Shown here in pieces: positions 11,745 to 26,400 of a DNA stretch of 64,000 bases. The DNA comes from Adiantum capillus-veneris (Eukaryota; Streptophyta; Polypodiopsida; Polypodiales; Pteridaceae), in the NCBI GenBank assembly GCA_014529385.2, contig CM043953.1, positions 95,320,842-95,384,841 on the forward strand, read 5' to 3'. The notes beneath the pieces were generated by a model. That model made no database searches. It was given only the letters and a program-made list of their open reading frames with translations, and had not been told where the DNA came from. Numbering within the stretch: position 1 is the first letter of the stretch; each line of letters opens with the position of its first letter. Made by a program: the position numbers and the translations under genes.

Positions 11745-14700
11745 GCCGATACTTGTCCAAGCTATTATCGCTAGTAGCATTAGTGCCTTTGTCTGAAGAT
11801 TCACCACTTTTCCACTCTATGTCATTATATTAAGAATATGTGGGTGTTAAGGTCCACCACTTGTCCAACCTATAAGTCTAGATCTTAAGGTTTATTCTTT
11901 CTCACCACTTGGAGTGACTATGATAGGTTTTACATGGGGGTTTGGTTCCAAGGTCCACCACTTGTCCAAGAAAACTCTATTGAAACATAGAGAGAAGCAA
12001 AGGTCCACCACTTGTCTAAGCTAGGGTCCATTGAAACATGGAGAGAAGGATGCTCCACCATTTGTCCAAGATACGCTCCATTGAAACATGAATAGAAGCA
12101 AGCTACACCATGTCTCTAAGATGCTAATCTCCATTGAAATACCTTAAACCCATGATATTTCGTACATGGGGGTTTACATTCAAGGTCCACCACTTGTCCA
12201 ACCTATTATCTCTAGTAGCATGAGTGGTTTGGTCTCAAGATTCACCACTTTTCCACTCTATGTCATTATATTAAGAATAGCTGGGTGCTAACGTCCACCA
12301 CTTGTCCAACCTATAAGGCTATATCTTAAACTTTATTCTTTCTCACCACTTGGAGTTACCATGATAGGTTTTACATGGGAGTTTGGTTACAAGGCCCACC
12401 ACTTGTCCAAGCTAAATCTATTGAAACATAGAGAGAAGCAAAGGTCCACCACTTGTCCAAGCTAGGCTCCATTGAAACATGGAGAGAAGGATGCTCCACC
12501 ATTTTTCAAAGATAGGCTCCATTGAAACATGAAGAGAAGCAAGCTGCACCATGTCTCCAAGATGCTAGGCTTCATTGAAATACCTTAAACCCATGATATT
12601 TCGTACATGGGGGTATACATTCAAGGTCCACCACTTGTCCAACCTATTATCCTTAGTAGCATGAGTGGTTTGGTCTCAAGATTCACCACTTTTCCACTCT
12701 ATGTTGTTATATTAAGAACATCTAGGTTTTAAGGTCGACCACTTGTCCAACCTATAAGGCTAGATCTTAATGGGTATTATTTATCACCACTTGGAATGAC
12801 CATGATATGTTTTACATGGGGGTTTGGTTCCAAGGTCCACCACTTGTCCAAGCTAACTCTATGGAAACATAGAGAGAAGCAAAGGTCCACCACTTGTCCA
12901 AGCTAGGCTCCATTGGGACATTTAGAGAAGGATGATCCCCCATTGGTGGAAGATAGGTTCCATCGAAACATGCAGAGAAGCAAGCTGCACCATGTCTCCA
13001 AGATGCTAGGCTTCATCTAAATACCTTAAACCCAGGATATTTTGTACATGGGGGGTTTACATTCAAGGGCCACCACTGGTCCAAGCTATTATCGCTAGTA
13101 GCATGAGTGGTTTTGTCTCAAGATTCACCACTTTTCTACTCTATGTTATTATATTAAGAATATGTGGGTGTTAAGGTCCACCACTTGTCCAACCTATAAG
13201 TTTATATCTTAATGGTTATTTTTACTTACCACTTGGAGTGACCATGATAGGTTTTATATGGGGGTTTGGTTCCAAGCTCCACCACTTGTCCAAGCTAACT
13301 CTATTGAAACAGAGAGAGGATCAAAGGTCCACCACTTGTCCAAGCTAGGCTCCATTGAAACATGGAGAGAAGGATGCTCCACCATTTGTCCAAGATAGGC
13401 TCCATTGAAACATGACGAGAAGCAAGCTGCACCATGTCTCCAAGATGCTATGCTCCAACGAAAAACATTAAACCCACCAGTTGTCCAAGCTAACTCTATT
13501 GAAACATAGAGAGAAGCAAAGGTCCACCACTTGTGCAAGCTAGGGTCCATTGAAACATGGAGAGAAGGATGCTCCACCATTTGTCCAAGATAGGCTCCAT
13601 TGAAACATGAAGAGAAGCAAAGTGCACCATGTCTCCAAGATGCTAGGCTCCATCAAAATACCTTAAACCCACGATATTTCATAGATGGGGGGTTTACATT
13701 CAAGGTCCACCACTTGTCCAACCTATTATCGCTAGTAGCATGAGTAGTTTGCTCTCAAGATTCACCACTTTTCGACTCTATGTCATTATATTAAGAATAT
13801 GTGGGTGTTAAGGTCCACCACTTGTCCAACCTATAAGGCTACATCTTAAAGGTTATTCTTTCGTACCACTTGGAGTGACCATGATAGGTTTTACATGGGG
13901 GTTTGGTTCCAAGGTCCACCACTTGTCCAAGCTAACTCTATTGAATCATAGAGAGAAGCAAAGGTCCACCACTTGTCCAAGCTAGGCTCCATTGAAACAT
14001 GGAGAGAAGGATGCTCCACCATTTGTCGAAGCTAACTCTATTGAAACATGGGGGGTTTACGTTCAAGGTGCACCACATTTCCAAGCTATTACCGCTAGTA
14101 GCATGAGTGGTTTTGTCTCAAGATTCACCAATTTTTCAATCTATGTCATTATGTTAAGAACATTTGGGTGTTAAGGTCCACCACTTGTCCAACATATAAG
14201 ACTATATCTTAAAGGTTATTCTTTCTCACAACTTGGAGTGACCATTATAGGTTTTACATTGGGGTTTGGTTCCAAGGTCCACCACTTGTCCAAGCTAACT
14301 CTATTAAAACATAGAGAGAAGCAAACGTCCACCACTTGTCCAAGCTAGGGTCCATTGAAACATGGAGAGAAGGATGCTCCACCATTTGTCCAAGATAGGC
14401 TCCATTGAAACATGAAGAGAAGCAAGGTGCACCATGTCTCCAAGATGCTAGGCTCCATCTAAATACCTTAAACCCACCATATTTCGTAGATGGGGGGTTT
14501 ACATTCAAGGTCCACCACTTGTCCAACCTATAAGTCTATATCTTAAAGGTTATTCATTCTTACCACTTGGAGTGACCTTGATAGGTTTTATATGGGGGTT
14601 TGGTTCCAAGCTCCACCAGTTGTCCAAGCTAACTCTATTGAAACAGAGAGAGAAGCAAAGGTCCACCACTTGTCCAAGCTAGGCTCCATTGAAACATGCA

Positions 14701-16709
14701 GAGAAGGATGCTCCACCATTTGTCGAAGCTAACTCTATTGAAACATGGGGGGTTTACGTTCAAGGTCCACCACTTTTCCAAGCTATTACCGCTAGTAGCA
14801 TGAGTGGTTTTGTCTCAAGATTCACCACTTTTTCACTCTATGTCATTATGTTAAGAACATTTGGGTGTTAAGGTCCACCACTTGTCCAACCTATAAGACT
14901 ATATCTAAAAGGTTATTCTTTCTCACGACTTGGAGTGACCATGATATGTTTTACATTGGCGTTTGTTTCCAAGGTCTACCACTTGTCCAAGCTAACTCTA
15001 TTGAAACATAGAGAGAAGCAAACGTCCACCACTTGTCCAAGCTAGGGTCCATTGAAACATGGAGAGAAGGATGCTCCACCATTTGTCCAAGATAGGCTCC
15101 ATTGAAACATGAAGAGAAGCAAGGTGCACCATGTCTCCAAGATGCTAGGCTCCATCTAAATACCTTAAACCCACCATATTTCGTAGATGGGGGGTTTACA
15201 TTCAAGGTCCACACTTGTCCAACCTATAAGTCTAATCTTTAAAGGTTATTCTTTCTTACCACTTGGAGTGACCATGATAGGTTTTATATGGGGGTTTGGT
15301 TCCAAGCTCCACCAGTTGTCCAAGCTAACTCTATTGAAACAGAGAGAGAAGCAAAGGTCCACCACTTGTCTAAGCTAGGCTCCATTGAAACATGGAGAGA
15401 AGGATGCTCTATCATTTCTTGAAGCTAACTACATTGAAACATGGGGGGTTTACTTTCAAGGTCCACCACTTGTCCAAGCTATTACCGCTAGTAGCATGAG
15501 TGCTTTTGTCTCAAGGTTCACCACTTTATCACTCTATGTCATTATATTAAGGATATCTGGGTGTTAAGGTCCACCACTTCTCCAACCTATAAGGCTATAT
15601 CTTAAAGGTTATTCATTCTCACGACTTGGAGTGACCATGATAGGTTTTACATTGAGCTTTGTTTCTAAGGTCCACCAGTTGTCCAAGCTAACTCTATTGA
15701 AACATAGAGAGAAGCAAAGGTCCACCACTTGTGCAAGCTAGGGTCCATTGAAACATGGAGAGAAGGATGCTCCACCATTTGTCCAAGATAGGCTCCATTG
15801 AAACATGAAGAGAAGCAAAGTGCACCATGTCTCCAAGATGCTAGGCTCCATCAAAATACCTTAAACCCACGATATTTCATAGATGGGGGGTTTACATTCA
15901 AGGTCCACCACTTGTCCAACCTATTATCGCTAGTAGCATGAGTAGTTTGCTCTCAAGATTCACCACTTTTCCACTCTATGCCATTATATTAAGAATATCT
16001 GGGTGTTAAGGTCCACCACTTGTCCAACCTATAAGGATATATCATTAAGGTTATTCTTTCTCACCACTTGGAGTGAACATGATAGGTTTTACATCGGGGT
16101 TTAGTTCCAAGGTCCACCACTTGTCCAAGATAACTCTATTGAAACATAGAGAGAAACAAAGATCCACTACTTGTCCAAGCTAGGCTCCATTGAAAGATGG
16201 AGAGAAGGATGCTCCACCATTTGTCGAAGCTAAGTCTATTGAAACATGGGGGGTTTACGTTCAAGTTCCACCACTTGTCCAAGCTATTATCACTAGTAGC
16301 GTGAGTGGTTTTGTCTCAAAATTTACCACTTTTTCACTCTATGTCATTATATTAAGAATATTTGGGTGTTAAGGTCCACCACTTGTCCAACCTAGAAGGC
16401 TATATCTTAAAGGTTATTCTTTCTCACCACTTGGAGTGACCATGATAGGTTTTACATGGGGGTTTGAGTTCCAAGGTCCACCACTTGTCCAAGCAAACTC
16501 TATTGAATCATAGAGAGAAGCAAAGCTCCACCACTTTTCCAAGCTAGGGTCCATTGAAACATGGAGAGAAGGATGCTCCACCATTTTTCCAAGATAGGCT
16601 CCATCGAAAAATGAAGAGAAGCAAGCTGCACCATGTCTCCAAGATGCTAGGCTTCATCGAAATACCTTAAACCCAGGATATTTTGTACATGGGGGGTTTA
16701 CATTCAAGG
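11745..16709 (+). repeat. Higher-order satellite copy 2 (4965 bp)
   Basis: It starts at the same marker. The second marker is at 12931, 1186 bp downstream, exactly as in copy 3. The phase of composite units breaks near 13477, where a unit ending in GAAAAACATTAAACCCA joins CCAGTTGTCCAAGC, suggesting unequal exchange. Confidence 0.8.
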
Positions 16710-19700
16710 GCCGATACTTGTCCAAGCTATTATCGCTAGTAGCATTAGTGCCTTTGTCTCAAGATTCACCACTTTTCCACTCTATGTCATTATATTAAGA
16801 ATATGTGGGTGTTAAGGTCCACCACTTGTCCAACCTATAAGTCTAGATCTTAAGGTTTATTCTTTCTCACCACTTGGAGTGACTATGATAGGTTTTACAT
16901 GGGGGTTTGGTTCCAAGGTCCACCACTTGTCCAAGAAAACTCTATTGAAACATAGAGAGAAGCAAAGGTCCACCACTTGTCTAAGCTAGGGTCCATTGAA
17001 ACATGGAGAGAAGGATGCTCCACCATTTGTCCAAGATACGCTCCATTGAAACATGAATAGAAGCAAGCTACACCATGTCTCCAAGATGCTAATCTCCATT
17101 GAAATACCTTAAACCCATGATATTTCGTACATGGGGGTTTACATTCAAGGTCCACCACTTGTCCAACCTATTATCTCTAGTAGCATGAGTGGTTTGGTCT
17201 CAAGATTCACCACTTTTCCACTCTATGTCATTATATTAAGAATAGCTGGGTGCTAACGTCCACCACTTGTCCAACCTATAAGGCTATATCTTAAACTTTA
17301 TTCTTTCTCACCACTTGGAGTTACCATGATAGGTTTTACATGGGAGTTTGGTTACAAGGCCCACCACTTGTTAGAGCTAAATCTATTGAAACATAGAGAG
17401 AAGCAAAGGTCCACCACTTGTCCAAGGTAGGCTCCATTGAAACATGGAGAGAAGGATGCTCCACCATTTTTCAAAGATAGGCTCCATTGAAACATGAAGA
17501 GAAGCAAGCTGCACCATGTCTCCAAGATGCTAGGCTCCATTGAAATACCTTAAACCCATGATATTTCGTACATGGGGGTATACATTCAAGGTCCACCACT
17601 TGTCCAACCTATTATCCTTAGTAGCATGAGTGGTTTGGTCTCAAGATTCACCACTTTTCCACTCTATGTTGTTATATTAAGAACATCTAGGTTTTAAGGT
17701 CGACCGCTTGTCCAACCTATAAGGCTAGATCTTAAAGGGTATTATTTATCACCACTTGGAATGACCATGATATGTTTTACATGGGGGTTTGGTTCCAAGG
17801 TCCACCACTTGTTCAAGCTAACTCTATGGAAACATAGAGAGAAGAAAAGGTCCACCACTTGTCCAAGATAAGCTCCATTGAGACATTTAGAGAAGGATGA
17901 TCCCCCATTGGTGGAAGATAGGCTCCATCGAAACATGCAGAGAAGCAAGCTGCACCATGTCTCCAAGATGCTAGGCTTCATCGAAATACCTTAAACCCAT
18001 GATATTTTGTACATGCGGGGTTTACATTCAAGGGCCACCACTGGTCCAAGCTGTAGCATGAGTGGTTTTGTCTCAAGATTCACCACTTTTCCACTCTATG
18101 TCATTATATTAAGAATATGTGGGTGTTAAGGTCCACCACTTGTCCAACCTATAAGTTTATATCTTAATGGTTATTCTTACTTACCACTTGGAGTGACCAT
18201 GATAGGTTTTATATGGGGGTTTGGTTCCAAGCTCCACCACTTGTCCAAGCTAACTCTATTGAAATAGAGAGAGGATCAAAGGTCCACAACTTGTGCAAGC
18301 TAGGCTCCATTGAAACATGGAGAGAAGGATGCTCCACCATTTGTCCAAGATAGGCTCCATTGAAACATGACGAGAAGCAAGCTGCACCATGTCTCCAAGA
18401 TGCTAGGCTCCAACGAAAAACATTAAACCCATGATATGTCGTAGATGCGGGGTTTACATTCAAGGTCCAAAACTTGTCCAAGCTATTATTGGTAGTAGCC
18501 TGAGTGGTTTGGTCTCAAGATTCACCACTTTTCCACTCTATGTCATTATATTAAGAATATGTGGGTGTTAAGGTCCACCACTTGTCCAACCTATAAGGCT
18601 ACATCTTAAAGGTTATTCTTTCGTACCACTTGGAGTGACCATGATAGGTTTTACATGGGGGTTTGGTTCCAAGGTCCACCACTTGTCCAAGCTAACTCTA
18701 TTGAATCATAGAGAGAAGCAAAGGTCCACCACTAGTCCAAGCTAGGCTCCATTTAAACATGGAGAGAAGGATGCTCCACCATTTGTCGAAGCTAACTCTA
18801 TTGAAACATGGGGGGTTTACGTTCAAGGTCCACCACTTTTCCAAGCTATTACCGCTAGTAGCATGAGTGGTTTTGTCTCAAGATTCACCAATTTTTCACT
18901 CTATGTCTTTATGTTAAGAATATTTGGGTGTTAAGGTCCACCACTTGTCCAACCTATAAGGCTATATCTTAAAGGTTATTCTTTCTCATGACTTGCAGTG
19001 ACCATGATAGGTTTTACATTGGGGTTTGGTTCCAAGGTCCACCACTTGTCCAAGCTAACTCTATTGAAACATAGAGAGAAGCAAACGTCCACCACTTGTC
19101 CAAGCTAGGGTCCATTGAAACATGGAGAGAAGGATGCTCCACCATTTGTCCAAGATACGCTCCATTGAAACATAAAGAGAAGCAAGGTGCACCATGTCTC
19201 CAAGATGCTAGGCTCCATCTAAATACCTTAAACCCACCATATTTCGTAGATGGGGGGTTTACATTCAAGGTCCACCACTTGTCCAACCTATAAGTCTATA
19301 TCTTAAAGGTTATTCTTTCTTACCACTTGGAGTGACCATGATAGGTTTTATATGGGGGTTTGGTTCCAAGCTCCACCAGTTGTCCAAGCTAACTCTATTG
19401 AAACAGAGAGAGAAGCAAAGGTCCACCACTTGTCCAAGCTAGGCTCCATTGAAACATGGAGAGAAGGATGCTCCACCATTTATCCAAGATAGGCTCCATT
19501 GAAACATGACGAGAAGCAAGCTGCACCATGTCTTCAAGATGCTAGGCTCTATCGAAAAACATTAAACCCATGATATGTCGTAGATGAGGGGTTTACATTC
19601 AAGGTCCAACACTTGTTCAAGCTATTATTGGTAGTAGCCTGAGTGGTTTGGTTTCAAGATTCACCACTTTTCCACTCTATGTCATTATATTAAGAATATG

Positions 19701-22700
19701 TGGGTGTTAAGGTCCACTACTTGTACAACCTACAAGGCTACATCTTAAAGGTTATTCTTTCTTACCACTTGGAGTGACCATGATAGGTTTTACATGGGGT
19801 TTTGGTTTCAAGTTCCACCACTTGTCCAAGCTAACTCTATTGAATTATAGAGAGAAGCAAAGGTTCACCACTTGTCTAAGCTAGGCTCCATTGAAACATT
19901 GAGAGAAGGATGCTCCATCATTTCTCGAAGCTAACTCTATTGAAACATGGGGGGTTTATGTTCAAGGTCCACCACTTGTCCAAGCTATTACCGCTAGTAG
20001 CATGAGTGGTTTTGTCTCAAGATTCACAACTTTATCACGCTATGTCATTATATTAAGGATATCTGGGTGTTAAGGTCCACCACTTCTCCAACCTATAAGG
20101 CTATATCTTAAAGGTTATTCTTTCTCATGAATTGGAGTGACCATGATAGGTTTTACATTGGGGTTTGGTTCCAAGGTCCACCACTTGTCCAAGCTAACTC
20201 TATTGAAACATAGAGAGAAGCAAACGTCCACCACTTGTCCAAGCTAGGGTCCATTGAAACATGGAGAGAAGGCTGCTCCACCATTTGTCCAAGATAGGCT
20301 CCATTGAAACATGAAGAGAAGCAAGGTGCACCATGTCTCCAAGATGCTAAGCTCCATCTAAATACCTTAAATCCACAATATTTCGTAGATGGGGGGTTTA
20401 CATTCAAGGTCCACCACTTGTCCAACCTATAAGTCTATATCTTAAAGGTTATTCTTTCTTACCACTTGGAGTGACCATGATAGGTTTTATATGGGGGTTT
20501 GGTTCCAAGCTCCACCAGTTGTCCAAGCTAACTCTATTGAAACAGAGAGAGAAGCAAAGGTCCACCACTTGTCCAAGTTAGGCTCCATTGAAACATGGAG
20601 AGAAGGATGCTCCACCATTTATCCAAGATAGGCTCCATTGAAACATGACGAGAACCAAGCTGCACCATGTCTCCAAGATGCTAGGCTCTATCCAAAAACA
20701 TTAAACCCATGATATGTCGTAGATGAGGGGTTTACATTCAAGGTCCAACACTTGTCCAAGCTATTATTGGTAGTAGCCTGAGTGGTTTGGTCTCAAGATT
20801 CACCACTTTTCCACTCTATGCCATTATATTAAGAATATCTGGGTGTTAAGGTCCACCACTTGTCCAACCTATAAGGATATATCAGTAAGGTTATTCTTTC
20901 TCACCACTTGGAGTGACCATGATAGGTTTTACATGGGGGTTTGGTTCCAAGGTCCACCACTTGTCCAAGATAACTCTATTGAAACATAGAGAGAAACAAA
21001 CGTCCACCACTTGTCGAAGCTAGGCTCCATTGAAACATGGAGAGAGCGATGCTCCACCATTTGTCGAAGCTAAGTCTATTGAAACATGGGGGGTTTACGT
21101 TCAAGGTCCACCAGTTGTCCAAGCTATTATCGCTAGTAACATGAGTGGTTTTGTCTCAAGATTCACCACTTTTTCACTCTATGTCATTATGTTAAGAATA
21201 TTTGGGTGTTAAGGTCCACCACTTGTCCAACCTATAAGACTATATCTTAAAGGTTATTCTTTCTCACGACATGGAGTGACCATTATAGATTTTACATTGG
21301 GGTTTGGTTCCAAGGTCCACCACTTGTCCAAGCTAACTCTATTGAAACATAGAGCGAAGCAAAGGTCCACCACTTGTCCAAGCTAGGGTCCATTGAAACA
21401 TGGAGAGAAGGATGCTCCACCATTTGTCCAAGATAGGCTCCATTGAAACATGAAGACAAGCAAGGTGCACCATGTGTCCAAGATGCTAGGCTCCATTTAA
21501 ATACCTTAAACCCACCATATTTCGAAGATGGGGGGTTTACATTCAAGGTCCACCACTTGTCCAGCCTATAAGTCTATATCTTAAAGGTTATTCTTTCTTA
21601 CTACTTGGAGTGACCATCATAGGTTTTATATGCGGGTTTGGTTCCAAGCTCCACCAGTTGTCCAAGCTAACTCTATTGAAATAGAGAGAGAAGCAAAGGT
21701 CCAGCACTTGTCCAAGCTAGGCTCCATTGAAACATGGAGAGAAGTATGCTCCACCATTTGTCCAAGATAGGCTCCATTGAAACATGACGAGAAGTAAGCT
21801 GCACCATGTCTCCAAGATGCTAGGCTCTATCCAAAAACATTAAACCCATGATATGTCATAGATGAGGGGTTTACATTCAAGGTCAATCACTTGTCCAAGC
21901 TATTATTGGTAGTTGCCTGAGTGGTTTGGTCTCAAGATTCACCACTTTTCCACTCTATGTCATTATATTAAGAATATGTGGGTGTTTAGGTCCACCACTT
22001 GTACAACCTATAAGGCTACATCTTAAAGGTTATTCTTTCTTACCATTTGGAGTGACCATGATAGGTTTTACTTCGGGTTTGGTTTCAAGTTTCACCACTT
22101 GTCCAATCTAACTCTATTGAATTATAGAGAGAAGCAAAGGTCCACCACTTGTCTAAGCTAGGCTCCATTGCAACATGGAGAGAAGGATGCTCCATCATTT
22201 CTCGAAGCTAACTCTATTGAAACATGGGGGGTTTACTTTCAAGGTCCACCACTTGTCCAAGCTATTAACGCTAGTAGCATGAGTGGTTTTGTCTCAAGAT
22301 TCACCACTTTACACACTCTATGTCATTATATTAAGGATATCTGGGTGTTAAGGTCCACCACTTCTCCAACCTATAAGGCTATATCTTAAAGGTTATTCTT
22401 TCTCACGACTTGGAGTGACCATGATAGGTTTTACATTGAGCTTTGGTTCTAAGGTCCACCAGTTGTCCAAGCTAACTCTATTGAAACATAGAGAGAAGCA
22501 AAGGTCCACCACTTGTGCAAGCTAGGGTCCATTGAAACATGGAGAGAAGGATGCTCCACCATTTATCCAAGATAGGCTCCATTGAAACATGAAGAGAAGC
22601 AAAGTGCACCATGTCTCCAAGATGCTAGGCTCCATCTAAATACCTTAAACCCACCATATTTTGTAGATCGGGGGTTTACATTCAAGGTCCACCACTTGTC

Positions 22701-23493
22701 CAACCTATTATCGCTAGTAGCATGAGTAGTTTGCTCTCAAGATTCACCACTTTTCCACTCTATGCCATTATATTAAGAATATCTGGGTGTTAAGGTCCAC
22801 CACTTGTCCAACCTATAAGGATATATCATTAAGGTTATTCTTTCTCAGCACTTGGAGTGAACATGATAGGTTTTACATGGAGGTTTGGTTCCAAGGTCCA
22901 CCACTTGTCCAAGCTAACTCTATTGAAACATAGAGAGAAACAAAGGTCCACTACTTGTCCAAGCTAGGCTCCATTGAAAGATGGAGAGAAGGATGCTCCA
23001 CCATTTGTCAAAGCTAAGTCTATTGAAACATGGGGGGTTTACGTTCAAGTTCCACCACTTGTCCAAGCTATTATCACTAGTAGCGTGAGTGGTTTTATCT
23101 CAAAATTCACCACATTTTCACTCTATGTCATTATATTAAGACTATTTGGGTGTTAAGGTCCACCACTTGTCCAACCTATAAGGCTATATTTTAAAGGTTA
23201 TTCTTTCTCACCACTTGGAGTGACCATGATAGGTTTTACATGGGGGTTTGAGTTCCAAGGTCCACCACTTGTCCAAGCAAACTCTATTGATTCATAGAGA
23301 GAAGCAAAGGTCCACCACTTGTCCAAGCTAGGGTCCATTGAAACATGGAGAGAAGGATGCTCCACCATTTTTCCAAGATAGGCTCCATGGAAAAATGAAG
23401 AGAAGCAAGCTGCACCATGTCTCCAAGATGCTAGGCTTCATCGAAATACCTTAAACCCAGGATATTTTGTACATGGGGGGTTTACATTCAAGG
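16710..23493 (+). repeat. Higher-order satellite copy 3 (6784 bp)
   Basis: The first marker is at 16710 and the second at 17896, 1186 bp apart, matching copy 2. It is the longest copy; extra composite units of the type seen near 14254 and 19014 lie between 18500 and 22900. Confidence 0.8.
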
Positions 23494-26400
23494 GCCGATA
23501 CTTGTCCAAGCTATTATCGCTAGTAGCATGAGTGGCTTTGTCTCAAGATTCACCACTTTTCCACTCTATGTCATTATATTAAGAATATGTGGGTGTTAAG
23601 GTCCACCACATGTCCAACCTATAAGTCTATATCTTAAGGGTTATTCTTTCTCACCACTTGGAGTGACTATGATAGGTTTTACATGGGGGTTTGGTTCCAA
23701 GGTCCACCACTTGTCCAAGAAAACTCTATTGAAACATAGAGAGAAGCAAAGGTCCACCACTTGTCCAAGCTAGGGTCCATTGAAACATGGAGAGAAGGAT
23801 GCTCCACCATTTCTCCAAGATACGCTCCATTGAAACATGAAGGGAAGCAAGCTACACCATGTCTCCAAGATGCTAATCTCCATTGAAATACCTTAAACCC
23901 AAAATATTTCGTACATGGGGGTTTACATTCAAGGTCCACCACTTGTCCAACCTATTATCTCTAGTAGCATGAGTGTATTGGTCTCAAGATTCACCACTTT
24001 TCCACTCTATGTCATTATATTAAGAATATCTGGATGCTAACGTCCACCACTTGTCCAACCTATAAGGCTATATGTTAAACTTTATTCTTTCTCACCACTT
24101 GGAGTTACCATGGGAGTTTGGTTACAAGGCCCACCACTTGTCCAAGCTAAATCTATTGAAACATAGAGAGAAGCAAAGGTCCACCACTTGTCCAAGGTAG
24201 GCTCCATTGAAACATGGAGAGAAGGATGCTCCACCATTTGTCAAAGATAGGCTCCATTGAAACATGAAGAGAAGCAAGCTGCACCATGTATCCAAGATGG
24301 TAGGCTCCATTGAAATACCTTAAACCCATGATATTTCGTACATGGGGGTATACATTCAAGGTCCACCACTTGTCCAACCTATTATCCTTAGTAGCATGAG
24401 TGGTTTGGTCTCAAGATTCACCACTTTTCCACTCTATGTTGTTATATTAAGAACATCTAGGTTTTAAGGTCGACCACTTGTCCAACCTATAAGCCTAGAT
24501 CTTAAAGGGTATTATTTATCACCACTTGGAATGACCATGATATGTTTTACACGGGGGTTTGGTTCCAAGGTCCACCACTTGTCCAAACTAACTCTATGGA
24601 AACATAGAGAGAAGAAAAGGTCCACCACTTGTCCAAGCTAGGCTCCATTGAGACATTTAGAGAAGGATGATCCCCCATTGGTGGAAGATAGGCTCCATCG
24701 AAACATGCAGAGAAGCAAGCTGCACCATGTCTCCAAGATGCTAGGCTTCATCGAAATACCTTAAACCCAGGATATTTTGTACATGGGGGGTTTACATTCA
24801 AGGGCCACCACTGGTCCAGGCTATTATCGCTAGTAGCATGAGTGGTTTTGTCTCAAGATTCACCACTTTTCCACTCTATGTCATTATATTAAGAATATGT
24901 GGGTGTTAAGGTCCACCACTTGTCCAACCTATAAGTTTATATCTTAATGGTTATTCTTACTTACCACTTGGAGTGACTATGATAGGTTTTATATGGGGGT
25001 TTGGTTCCAAGCTCCACGATTTGTCCAAGCTAACTCTATTGAAACAGAGAGAGGATCAAAGGTCTACGACTTGTCCAAGCTAGGCTCCATTGAAACATGC
25101 ACAGAAGGATGCTCCACCATTTGTCCAAGATAGGCTCCATTGAAACATGAGAGAAGCAAGTGCACCATGTCTCCAAGATTGCTAGGGATCGAAAAACATT
25201 AAAACCATGATATGTCGTAGACGAGGGGTTTACATTCAAGGTCCAAACCCTTGTCCAAGCTATTATTGGTAGTAGCCTGAGTGGTTTGGTCTCAAGATTC
25301 ACCACTTTTCCACTCTATGTCATTATATTAAGAATATGTGGGTGTTAAGGTCCACCACTTGTCCAACCTATAAGGCTACATCTTAAAGGTTATTCTTTCG
25401 TACCACTTGGAGTGACCATGATAGGTTTTACATGGGGGTTTGGTTCCAAGGTCCACACTTTGTCCAAGCTAACTCTATTGAATCATAGAGAGAGCAAAGG
25501 TCCACCACTTGTCCAAGCTAGGCTCCATTGAAACATGGAGAGAAGGATGCTCCACCATTTGTCGAAGCTAACTCTATTGAAACATGGGGGCTTTACGTTC
25601 AAGGTGCACCACTTTTCCAAGCTATTACCGCTAGTAGCATGAGTGGTTTTGTCTCAAGATTCACCAATTTTTCAATCTATGTCATTATGTTAAGAACATT
25701 TGGGTGTTAAGGTCCACCACTTGTCCAACCTATAAGACTATATCTTAAAGGTTATTCTTTCTCACAACTTGGAGTGACCATGATAGGTTTTACATTGGGG
25801 TTTGGTTCCAAGGTCCACCACTTGTCCAAGCTAACTCTATTAAAACATAGAGAGAAGCAAACGTCCACCACTTGTCCAAGCTAGGGTCCATTGAAACATG
25901 GAGAGAAGGATGCTCCACCATTTGTCCAAGATAGGCTCCATTGAAACATGACGAGAAGCAAGCTGCACCATGTCTCCAAGATGCTATGCTCCAACGAAAA
26001 ACATTAAACCCATGATATGTCGTAGACGAGGGGTTTACATTCAAGGTCCAAACCTTGTCCAAGCTATTATTGGTAGTAGCCTGAGTGGTTTGGTTTCAAG
26101 ATTCACCACTTTTCCACTCTATGTCATTATATTAAGAATATGTGGGTGTTAAGGTCCACCACTTGTCCAACCTATAAGGCTACATCTTAAAGGTTATTCT
26201 TTCGTACCACTTGGAGTGACCATGATAGGTTTTACATGGGGGTTTGGTTCCAAGGTCCACCACTTGTCCAAGCTAACTCTATTGAATCATAGAGAGAAGC
26301 AAAGGTCCACCCTTGTCCAAGCTAGGCTCCATTGAAACATGGAGAGAAGGATGCTCCACCATTTGTCGAAGCAACTCTTTTGAAACATGGGGGGTTTACG

